Origin: Amyelois transitella
Lineage: Eukaryota; Arthropoda; Insecta; Lepidoptera; Pyralidae
Length of the DNA stretch: 64,000 bases
Assembly (NCBI RefSeq): GCF_032362555.1
Contig: NC_083511.1
Span: forward strand, 2,790,001 to 2,854,000
Direction: 5' to 3'
In this document: positions 32,227-40,954 of the stretch, piece after piece
Layout: every line of letters begins with the position of its first letter
Numbering within the stretch: the stretch's first letter is position 1
Program-made: the position numbers and the translations under genes
The notes under the pieces: model-generated
What the model was told of the DNA's origin: nothing
Seen by the model: the letters and a program-made list of their open reading frames with translations, nothing else
The model's database searches: none

Positions 32227-32827
32227 ATCGCTTAAAAAACACGTGCAGGTCGTTCAAAGTATGGACACCGACTAAACGGCAACGCGTTGTCGCATCGCAG
32301 ATTTGTACGTTGCGCAGCGCATCGGATTTTCCACGATGCGTTGTGCGGCGTCGTTGATTTTTGCGATGCGACGCCGCAACGCACAGTTGTGGCCTGGTCC
32401 TACCGTTGCACGGCAAACGGCGCCGCACCGTAGACATGGGTCCACGCCCATACGAAAGTAATTGAAAAATTTTTTTTCGTTCTCTCGTAAACGTGGATAG
32501 AGTGTATAAAAATCTCCCTCTTGTTCTCTATACATTAATATTTCTTCAACCCACACTGAACGTATCTTTCTTTTTCGTTGTTGTCGGCGACGGCGGCGGA
32601 GTAAAAGCAATAACAGTGTTTCTTCCTCGGAATCCATTTTGCAACTGGCTCCTATACCACGACTACTAGTACGCGGCATTCTAATACTGCAAACGTCGCC
32701 TGTCAACGGCAGCTGTTGCCGCCTATCGGCGGCAGCCGTCGACGTATTGACTGCTGCCGCCGACACGTCGACGGCTGCGGTGGTACCCTGCCGTCGACAC
32801 CATGCCGTTCGTCTGTATGCGCTCTTA

Positions 32828-33060
32828 GTCAAAGGTCGATGATCCGTAAAAATCGTGAATTCTCTTCCTTCGATCAATCTTTGAAAATGTTTGACTGCCA
32901 TATATATTCCGAGTAATTCTCTATCGAATGTTGAATATTTCTGTTGTGCATCACTTAAGTTTTCTTGAAAAAAATCCTAATGGTTCCCAAATGCGTCCCT
33001 TTTTTTGTTGTAGAACTGCGCCAACACAGGTAGCGCTGGCGTCCGTCATGAGTGCCAGTT
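32828..33060 (-). pseudogene. gypsy RNase H, N-terminal part
   Basis: Minus-strand pieces LALMTDASATCVGAVLQQ (first acidic residues of RNase H), RIWEPLGFFSRKL, then, after a one-base frameshift near 32950, DAQQKYSTFDRELL, MAVKHFQRLIEGREF and TIFTDHRPLT. The rest lies at 19557-19980 on the other side of H4. Confidence 0.88.
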
Positions 33061-33274
33061 GTCTTCCAGTGAGTCGGAAGTTGCTCGAAGTCCTAGTGAG
33101 TCAGGAGTGAGCCGTTGCGTTGCTCGTAGTCTGCGGTGAGTCGAGACAGTAGAGAGCGAAGTCGACTTGTTGGCGCCGGAAGATATCGTGCAGAGCTGCC
33201 ACGCTGGAGAGAAGAGCGGCCGTCGAAGAGATCCAGGCGTGGGCTGCGGTCGATGCGTCGGTCGCTGAAGTCGA
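33061..33274 (-). other. gypsy spacer between gag remnant and RNase H (left part)
   Basis: GC-rich gypsy internal sequence. It is continuous with 50075-50296 once H7 and H8 are removed at their TTA sites. In place of protease and reverse transcriptase there is only about 430 bp with no recognisable domain, so a large deletion preceded the nested insertions. Confidence 0.6.
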
Positions 33275-33548
33275 TTAAGGTCATAGCTCATTAGAGCCAC
33301 CCGGCACTCACTCCGCACCGCCTCGTCGCACGGCGTCAACTCGTTGTCGACAGGTGGTCCACGGGTGGACACCGTGTTATCACCAATAAACGTCGCGCGG
33401 TCAACCAGTGGACCTCGCATCGTCACCCAGTGGACCCCGCGCTGGCCGCTGGTGGACGCCGCGTGGTCTACGACTGGAGACCGGTTAGTCCAGGAATTTT
33501 CGTGTAGTCTGTTAACAATTGGCACTACGTCTACACGTGCGCTTCATA

Positions 33549-35794
33549 ATGTTAAATTTTACAAACCGTGAATTGGCACTCATAGCTGTAGCGCTTGATG
33601 CAGAAGAAAATGAAAGACCCAAGAGAAAAAGGAAAGCTTATTGGGTGCACGAAATGTTTAAACAAAGAAAAAAAGAGGGCGAATATTGGACAGCTCGTAG
33701 GCATTTGCTAGCCGACGAGAAAAAATTTTTTTCCTACTATCATATGCCGCAAAGTGTGTTTTATAACATACTGTCTCATATTGAAGACTCCATATCTAAG
33801 CAAAACACAAGATTCAGAGAAGCGATCACACCCGAAGAGAAATTGGCTGTGACTTTAAAGTAAGTAAATAAAGTTATTACTTTAGTTTTTTTTACCTCTT
33901 GGTATGCTCCATGTGTCATTTTAATAACAATTTAGTTTTTGACCGGTATATATGTAAGTATGTATGTGTGTATAAGTAAAACAATGTAAGAGTATCTTAA
34001 ATCAACCTTTATTTTCGTAATATTGACATCATTTTGTCACTAATTAAGTACTTACTAATCACATTTTTAAAAATTAGGTAAATCTTTTTCGGTATTTAAA
34101 AATCAGGTAAATCTTTTTCAGTATCAGTCAAGACCGGTGTGTTCACCTCTGTGGCATTCCTTTCTGTATCATAATTCGTTGTAGTACTGTATCCAGAAGG
34201 TCCTGGCGTTGAATAATTTCCAGAAGGTCCTGCAGTTGAATAATTATTACTGACGTAGTAATTATTTCCTTTTTCATTGATTTCTCGGAGTTCCATTTGC
34301 GAAACAATATTAAAAATTTGAGATTTCATAATTGCTTTGTTGTATTCATTAAATTTCTTCACCGTTGCAGCTATACCATAAAAAAATTTGTCAATATCAT
34401 CTTCATTTTTTTCATCTTTTTCTTTTAATATATATTTCATTAACAATGACGATGCAGAAGATCTGTCTTCGTCAAGTACTCTGGGCTTTTTTATGTTTGA
34501 AAACTTGGATTTCTTTGTAGAGGACTCAGATAATGTTGGACGATCTTCTATTATTGAAATATCCGATTGGCAATCGGGAGCAGACAACTGCGAATCTTCA
34601 TTGACGGTACTTTCTGTATCATCACTATCTCTGAGTAGTGAAGATACAGTTGCTCTTTCTTTATAAAAGGGTGTCAAAAAATTCATTTCATCCTCGAATT
34701 GCCATTTTTTAACTGAGACTGCTGCTTGACCGCTTTTGGTATTTTTTTTCTTAATAGCCCTACGATGAGCTTCCCTTAAATTGGACCACGTTTTCTTGCA
34801 CATTGGTACTGAAAAAAATAAATAGTCAATTAAATACAATTCACTTTTTTACAGCCTATTTTGTGTAATACAAAATTAAGAACTTCTTTGTTTCAGATAT
34901 TTGACGAGTGGCACTTCAGTCAGAAATTTATCTACAAGCTTTAGATTAGGCGAAACAACTATTAGGTCAATAATTAAGGAAGTGTGCAAAGCTGTTATTG
35001 ACAAAATGATGAGTGTTTATATGCCAACGCCTACAGCTGAAGATTGGGAAAAAATTACGGAAGGGTTTAATGACAGGTGGAATTTCCCAAACTGCATTGG
35101 TGCCATAGATGGCAAGCATATAAATATAATAGCTCCACCCAACAGCGGATCGCTCTACTACAACTATAAAAAACATTTTTCGATAGTTCTCTTGGCCATA
35201 GTCGATAATAGATACAGATTTACAGTTGTTGACATCGGTGCTTATGGCAAAAACAGCGACGGTGGTATTTTTGCATCTTCAAAAATTGGAAAACGAATTC
35301 AAAATAATAGGTTCAATATTCCAAGTGACAAAGCATTGCCCGGGACAAACGTAGCACTTCCACATGTTTTCGTGGGCGATGAGGCATTTCCGTTACAAAA
35401 GAACATAATGAGGCCATATTCTCGTTCTCAACAACTATCTCAGGACCAAAAAGAATTTAACAATCGCCTGTCACGCGCACGCAAAGTAGTCGAAGATGCA
35501 TTCGGAATATTATACCAAAAGTTTGAAATATACAATAAAAATATTCGTTTAAATCCAGACATGGTTGATAATGTTGTTTTGACAACATGTATATTGCATA
35601 ATGTAATGCGAACTTATAATATCGAAAGTAACGAAGAGTACTGTTCCAGACCCAGGCCAGCGCATCATAACCTGCATCAGGAGGCGTTCAATGATCTACG
35701 TCACATTGGTGGAAACACTACTGCTTTTAACATACGTGATTTGTTTGCTGCTTATTTCAAATCATCGGTTGGACAGCTTCCATGGAATACTTAA
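33549..35794 (+). CDS. Harbinger DDE_4 transposase, intact, two exons (H7)
   Basis: Exon 1 is 33549-33859 (MLNFTNRELALIAVALDAEE, RPKRKRKAYWVHEMFKQRKK, ends EEKLAVTLK), donor AA|GTAAGT. Exon 2 is 34897-35794 after TTTCAG. 402 residues. D in GAIDGKHIN, D in VGDEAFPL, E in VVEDAFG. The HTH-like region is STSFRLGETTIRSII. The start at MLNF was chosen because H8 begins MSNFTFTEL at the same place. The intron holds antisense MADF exon 2. Closest relative here is H8. Confidence 0.93.
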
Positions 35795-36237
35795 TTTGCT
35801 TACTCGTATTATCAATTTTTTTATGAATCACTAATCATCAAATGTCATATATGTGGATGTCTAGTTAATAACGAATTATGTGAAAGTACCTTGTTTCACA
35901 TAACAACGTTTGAAACAATATGGTCTCTTGTTTGATTTACATTGTAGGTTACATATCATTTTTGTCCATTACTAGCTTGCAATGTTACCAAATTAAAATT
36001 AGACTAAATGAACATTATGCAAAACAAGGGACAACCGAATTAAGCACCAATCTGTTGTACTATCTTTTATTTAATATTTTTAATACATAAATAATATCCG
36101 TTACCTGTTACCGCTAAGGTGTTGCTTATTTCTGTCCATGCTTCTTCCTTTTTTACATTGTCACTGTACTTCGAGTCACTTAGATCATATAATAAAGTAT
36201 ATTTACGAACTTCTTCGATAAGTTTTTCTTTATTCAT
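34096..36237 (-). CDS. MADF-BESS partner protein, intact, two exons (H7)
   Basis: Exon 1 is 36237-36105 (MNKEKLIEEVRKYTLLYDLS, KKEEAWTEISNTL), donor GTAACG; a second GTAACA lies 7 bp upstream. Exon 2 is 34808-34096 after TTTTTTCAG: CKKTWSNLREAHRRAIKKKN, KSGQAAVSVKKWQFEDEM, acidic linker, BESS-like DIDKFFYGIAATVKKFNEYN, and a repeat tail (NYSTAGPSG/NYSTPGPSG). 282 codons in total, in frame. The upstream ORF extension through ATG 36342 lies in terminal-repeat sequence and was not used. Confidence 0.87.
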
Positions 36238-36810
36238 TTTAAAAGTAAAAACGATACGTCCGCCTTGTTCGAAAGAAAGGCTGGGAATGATGGGAGGGTG
36301 GGGAGCGGCGCATTGCCAACGCATCGCCCTCGAGTGAATCACTGGCAGGCAGCGCGCGGTCCACTCGTCGGCAACGCGCGATCAACGTGCGGCAAGCATG
36401 CGAGTTGCGAGTTGTCACCGAGTGGTCCACTCGCCGCCCGCGCGTGGGCAACTTGCGAGCGAGGCGATCCGGAGTTGATGTAATGAGCGTATATCCATAG
36501 AAATCCATACAAACAATATCAACCGCACTAGTTGAGGCGGTGAGGGTCGGGTGCCGGGTGGCTCTAATGAGCTATGACCTTTAAGGTCTTCGCACATTAT
36601 AACAACTCCACGCCAACGCGGCAGCAACTCTACTCACACTCTAGATGAGTAGTCAACTAGTTGATCCACCCAATGGTCACTAGTGGACAACGCGGTGTCA
36701 AGGAGTGGCCAACGCGGTGCCAACGAGTGGGTAATGCGTATTCAACAGACAACTCGTCTAACCTCAGTTTTCGGTTAAATTTTGTCCAAAGAAGTCGTGT
36801 TGCTTATGAA

Positions 36811-38938
36811 ATGTCGAACTTTACATTCACTGAACTGGCGATTATAGCTATTATATTTGATAATGAAAATGAACGAAACAGCAGGAAAAGAAGATATTGG
36901 GTACATGATATGTTGCGACAAAGGAAATCAGAAGGGGAATATTGGAATATCCGGAAACGTCTGCTAGATGACGAAGAAAAATTCTATATCTATTTCCGTA
37001 TGCCGAGATACTTGTTTTATTATATACTTAATATTATTGAGGACGACATCTACAAAAGAAACACGCGATTTAGAGAAGCTGTATCACCGGAAGAAAAGCT
37101 GGCAGTGACATTAAGGTAAGCAATAAGAAACTTTTTTATAATTTATATGTATTTATTTATATATCAAGTTAAAGGATAAATCAAAGCAAAGCAATTTTAC
37201 TTTAATTGTGTTAAGAAGAACCATCAACCCTCGATTCTTCCATAGGCGTTGTATTTTGCTGTTGGGTGCTAGCGGTGCTACTACCGGTAGTACCTGCATT
37301 TAGGTTTTGAGTTGTGTAGCTACTACCGGTAGTACCTGCATTTAGGTTTTGAGTTGTGTAGCCAGAAGTTCCTGGTGCAAAAAAATCATCATAGTAACAG
37401 TTTCGATTATTTTGCAGTTCTTGTATTTCAGCTTCCGAAACTAAATTAAAAATTCTTGACTTTAAAAGTGCTTGATTATAGGTAGATAATTTTTTTACTG
37501 TGCTAGAAATACTTAAAAAAAATTTATCCATTTCGTCATTCTGCTTTCCATCTTCATCGTGTTTGTTTTTTAATAAATATTCCATTAAAACCGCCGATGC
37601 ACTTGTTTCTTGCAATTTCTTTCGTTTTGTCGTTTTTGGAATGTCAGGAAACACTGATCTAGATGAATTGTACATAGACACCGAAGATTCAGGACGCTCC
37701 GAGATAATTGACGAGTCTTGAGATTCTTCATTATTAGTCACATTGGCAAGAATTTCCGCAGCAGATAAGCTATTTTCATCATCACCATCATCTGTGTTGT
37801 CCACTGACGTCACTGTAGACCGTTCTTTATAATGTGGTAATAAAAAAGACATTTCAGTTTCAAATTGCCATTTTTTATTAGTATTAGCACTCTGACCACT
37901 TTTAGTTGCTTTCTTTTTAATGGCTCTTCTATGATATTCCCTTAAGTTTTGCCATATCTTCTTACATTCTGACGCTGTAACAAAATAATATAAATATAAA
38001 GAAAAATTGGTTGTTTCAGGTACTTGATTAGTGGCTGTTCATTTAGGACTATGAGTTCAACCTTTCGGTTAGGCGAAAGTACCATCCGGTCGATATTAAA
38101 AGATGTGTGCAATGCGATTATAAATACAATGAAGGGGAAGTTCATGCCCACACCTACTACCGAAGACTGGAAAAGAATCGCAGATGGTTTCAATAAAAAA
38201 TGGAATTTTCCAAACTGTATAGGTGCCATCGACGGCAAACATGTAAACATAATTGCCCCTCCTAGCAGCGGCTCGCTATTTTTTAATTATAAAAAACACT
38301 TCTCTATCGTCCTCATGGCTATCGTCGATGATAAATACAGATTTATAGCTGTCGATATAGGGGCCTATGGCAAGAATAGTGATGGCGGAATTTTGGCATC
38401 GTCAAGATTAGGAAGAGCGATTGAAATGAATACATTTAATATTCCAACTGCCACACCATTACCTGGTACTGAAATAATAATGCCACATGTTTTTGTAGCC
38501 GACGAAGCGTTTCCTTTAAAATGGAATTTATTGCGACCATATCCACGTTCAAGTGGCATTTCAGAAAAGGAAAGAATATACAATAATCGCTTATCGCGAG
38601 CTCGCAGAGTAGTTGAAAACGCGTTCGGCATCTTATATCAAAAATTTGGAATTTATAATAAGAATTTGCATTTACACCCAAAATATGTTGATATTGTGGT
38701 CTTTGCGACGTGTATTTTACACAATGTCATGCGGTGTTATAATATAACATCCGATGATGAACTCAACACAAGGCAGAGTTCGGCCAATAATGATGATGAA
38801 CAGAGATTACTAAGTAATCTAAGTACAATTCCAGAAGATATAAGTGAATCTTCGGCATCTGCTTTTGAAACTCGTGATATGTTTGCAACTTATTTTCAAT
38901 CTCCCGAAGGACGAGTTCCGTGGCAGCATTTAATATAG
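36811..38938 (+). CDS. Harbinger DDE_4 transposase, intact, two exons (H8)
   Basis: Exon 1 is 36811-37115 (MSNFTFTELAIIAIIFDNEN, RKRRYWVHDMLRQRK, ends EEKLAVTLR), donor AG|GTAAGC. Exon 2 is 38020-38938 after TTTCAG. 407 residues. D in GAIDGKHVN, D in VADEAFPL, E in VVENAFG. HTH-like STFRLGESTIRSIL. Sister of the H7 transposase by eye, with a longer acidic C-terminal stretch before the final FQSPEGRVPWQ. The intron contains antisense MADF exon 2. Confidence 0.93.
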
Positions 38939-39904
38939 ATCATGGATAATTAATATGTAATAATCGTAAGAAGTTGGTTATAATATTATTGGCTTATTAA
39001 GAATATTAAACAAGTTTCTATACTAAGGTGGGATTTTATTACTGATTACCTATATTAAATATACGTAAGGCACTTTATTATAACATACAGAAACCCAAAC
39101 TAAAAATAAAATATATATATGACGTAGATTTAATATTTTATATCAGTAAATTCTGGGATTTTATATTACTGTATGTGAAAAAAACTAATTTTTACGATAA
39201 ACCAAGATTTTTGGAGTGTCCAAGTAGAAAATCGTAGGTACTGTTAACTGTACAATAACCTACATACTTTTTGGATGTAACAGGTTGAATTAAATTTTCT
39301 CAACAATGTACTTTAATGAAATGACTTAAAAGTTTTAACATTATTTTTAATATCTATTAGAATCACACATATTTATTTGTTCGATAGTTGAATTTCTGTA
39401 GATTATGGCAAAATCAATAACTCAATATCAACACTGAAAACGTCACAAATAGAAATTAATTATGTTAATAGTATTTTATGCAATAGTTGTATAAGAGGGT
39501 TCAAAAATGGTGAGTGGCGTGGTGAGTGTTAATGCAACGTCGCATACAAAACTTTTTCTACGACTAGGGATTAAATATAACAAACACAGCAATACCGCAT
39601 AATTAAGAGCGGGAAGTTGTATAGTCACATATGACAGTTAGTTTTTGCAAAATTCAATTGCAAAAAAGACTAGATCGACTTTTTTGCAATTGAATAAGAC
39701 TAGCTTTTATATAGGTGTTCGGGACTATATAATTAACAGATAAATGTACCGGAGTAGAAAAAAATTCTTACCTGGTTGCGACAATACAATAGCGATTTCA
39801 TTCCATGCCTTTTCCTTCTTATGTACGTCACTATATTTCGGATCACTAAGGTCGTATAGTAGCGGATGTTTTCGCACTTCTTCTATCAACTTTTCTTTCT
39901 GCAT
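37211..39904 (-). CDS. MADF-BESS partner protein, intact, two exons (H8)
   Basis: Exon 1 is 39904-39772 (MQKEKLIEEVRKHPLLYDLS, KKEKAWNEIAIVL), donor GTAAGA. Exon 2 is 37974-37211 after TTACAG: CKKIWQNLREYHRRAIKKKA, then KSGQSANTNKKWQFETEM, an acidic linker, BESS-like MDKFFLSISSTVKKLSTYNQ, and a duplicated tail unit (YTTQNLNAGTTGSS twice, from a roughly 50-bp direct repeat at 37265-37365). 299 codons in frame. The intron contains transposase exon 2. Confidence 0.88.
38939..39765. other. noncoding part of H8
   Basis: AT-rich sequence between the transposase stop and MADF exon 1. It lies in the intron of the MADF gene. Nothing else recognised. Confidence 0.6.
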
Positions 39905-40245
39905 GATTTTCGAAAAATCACCGTGTACCGCCAAAGTGCACTCCGTCCTTCGATTCTATAGTGAATGATGGCGGGCGGGGGGAAGGCACGGGGCGGACGG
40001 GTGGGCTGGCAAATGGTTGCCCGTCACGCGTCAGTCGCAAACGCATAGTCGTTACGTGGACAACGTGTGGTCGTTGCGTGGACGACGTATGGTCATTGCG
40101 TGACAAACGTGTCGGGGTTGACCTCTAGTGTACGATGCGTAGGCCACTCGTTGTACACTACTTTATAATCATTTTTTGAAATTGAACCTTGAACATATGA
40201 TACAGGGCTTTAATTTCAATGTCTAGCATAGAGTCGAGTCGCCGC

Positions 40246-40690
40246 CACACTGGTTCGAAAATCGTATATGGTGGACTTAGGGATCAAAGTGCAGCTATCA
40301 CGCTGATTTTTTTTTTACATACTCCTTTTAACAATAGCTTTGACTTTTGTTAATAAGGTTTTTGCTAAAAAGTGCATTTTCATATTTAAAAAAAATACTG
40401 TTTATTTTTTTGTATGGAGAAAAAGTAATAATCATAAAAATCTTTGAAATGGTAATACTGTTAGGCAGGGCCTAGTAGGCGTTATAGTCCGCACAATTCT
40501 CAACATTTTATACCTTGAAGTCATATTCATATGTCTGCCGCTTTGGCGTCCACAGCGCTTGGAAATTTTCCTTATTAAATATATAGGCATCATAAACTAA
40601 ATTACCGTACCCATACTACGTGACCCGTTCAGAGGCGGATGGGGAGTCTTTTAAAATACCCGTACTTGATCATACGAAGGCTGGGGGGGA
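40246..40690. repeat. left long terminal inverted repeat of RAG1/Transib-like element
   Basis: Matches the reverse complement of 49600-50039 with few differences (for example GGTGGAC/GGTGAAC and GGATGGGGAGT/GGATGGGTCAGT). Begins CACACTGG. Confidence 0.93.
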
Positions 40691-40954
40691 GGTCAGGATT
40701 ACGATGAAATTTTTGATTGAGATGAAATTTCATACTATTAATGATGAAACGATTATCTTTTTAAAGCAAGACCTTTGCGACAAGCACACAAAATTTATAC
40801 CGTGCGAGAATTTTATACATTAGATATTGACTATGTTGCCCAAGAAATATGAAGATATAGATGGTAGCCCTGAAAAGAGCTTTTGTAGAGCTCTGAAAAG
40901 AGCTGTTGTAAAGCTCTGAAAAGAGCTGTGATATTGTGCACACTAAAGAGATGA

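Larger units (their letters stand above)
29864..32400 (+). mobile_element. complete Harbinger H6 (2,537 bp)
   Basis: The inverted ends GG(G/A)CCAGGCCACAAC(A/T)GTGCG (29864; ending 32400) are flanked by TAC at 29861-29863 and 32401-32403. It inserted 49 bp inside the right end of H5, a close relative. Both genes are open with matching splice phases. The terminal region GTTGCGGCGTCGCATCG occurs at both ends and relates to those of H5. Strong candidate for an autonomous element. Confidence 0.93.
20328..32449 (+). mobile_element. Harbinger H5, split by three insertions
   Basis: The termini GGGCGTGGACCCATGTCTAC (20328) and its reverse complement (ending 32449) are flanked by ATA at 20325-20327 and 32450-32452. 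The long GC-rich inverted terminal region continues with GGTACGGCACCGCCGCC. Inserts: DUF7869 transposon (22197-25613, AAGT), hAT (25819-29024, AATTCGTC) and H6 (29864-32400, TAC) in H5's own right terminal repeat. Without inserts H5 is about 2.95 kb and both its genes remain in frame, so it was probably intact when hit. Confidence 0.9.
20213..32637 (-). pseudogene. H4 transposase exon 1, split by H5
   Basis: The N-terminal piece is 32637-32453 (MDSEEETLLLLLLRRRRRQQ, RKIRSVWVEEILMYRE, EKKFFNYFRM). The C-terminal piece is 20324-20213 (SIASFDELTTILKASISRQD to LAMTLR, then a donor-like GTAGCT). H5 lies between them with ATA duplications, and the join is in frame. No exon 2 follows before the element's end, so only a solitary exon survives. 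Confidence 0.82.
19984..32824 (-). mobile_element. Harbinger H4, internally deleted, inserted in gypsy RNase H
   Basis: The ends share CATACAGACGAAC and a GC-rich block rich in GTCGACGGCAGCC/GGCTGCCGCC inverted motifs (20041-20110 and 32700-32810). Flanks are TAA (19981-19983) and TTA (32825-32827), an imperfect TWA duplication. Excising H4 with one copy restores the gypsy order HRPLT-YVFSRK. Without H5, H4 is only about 720 bp: its terminal regions plus transposase exon 1 on the minus strand. Intron, exon 2 and the MADF gene are absent, so it is a non-autonomous deletion derivative. Confidence 0.82.
33278..36580 (+). mobile_element. complete Harbinger H7 (3,303 bp)
   Basis: The ends AGGTCATAGCTCATTAGAGC (33278) and its reverse complement (ending 36580) continue as a shared CCACCCGGCAC. 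TTA duplications lie at 33275-33277 and 36581-36583. The right TTA is at once the left TTA of H8. Subterminal GTGGTCCACTCG/GTGGACAC-type motifs are abundant (33350-33480, 36355-36440). Both genes open. Confidence 0.92.

Noticed and set aside
32272-32901. 209-codon minus-strand frame read as one protein
   Set aside because: Chimeric by accident: it starts in gypsy RNase H, crosses the H4 end, H4 exon 1 and the H5 end. Target duplications mark each seam.
33046-33525. 159-codon minus-strand frame
   Set aside because: Runs through gypsy spacer and the H7 terminal region; no domain.
36238-36342. N-terminal extension of H7 MADF exon 1 to ATG 36342
   Set aside because: The extension is terminal-region sequence. 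H8 has its start at the equivalent internal methionine.
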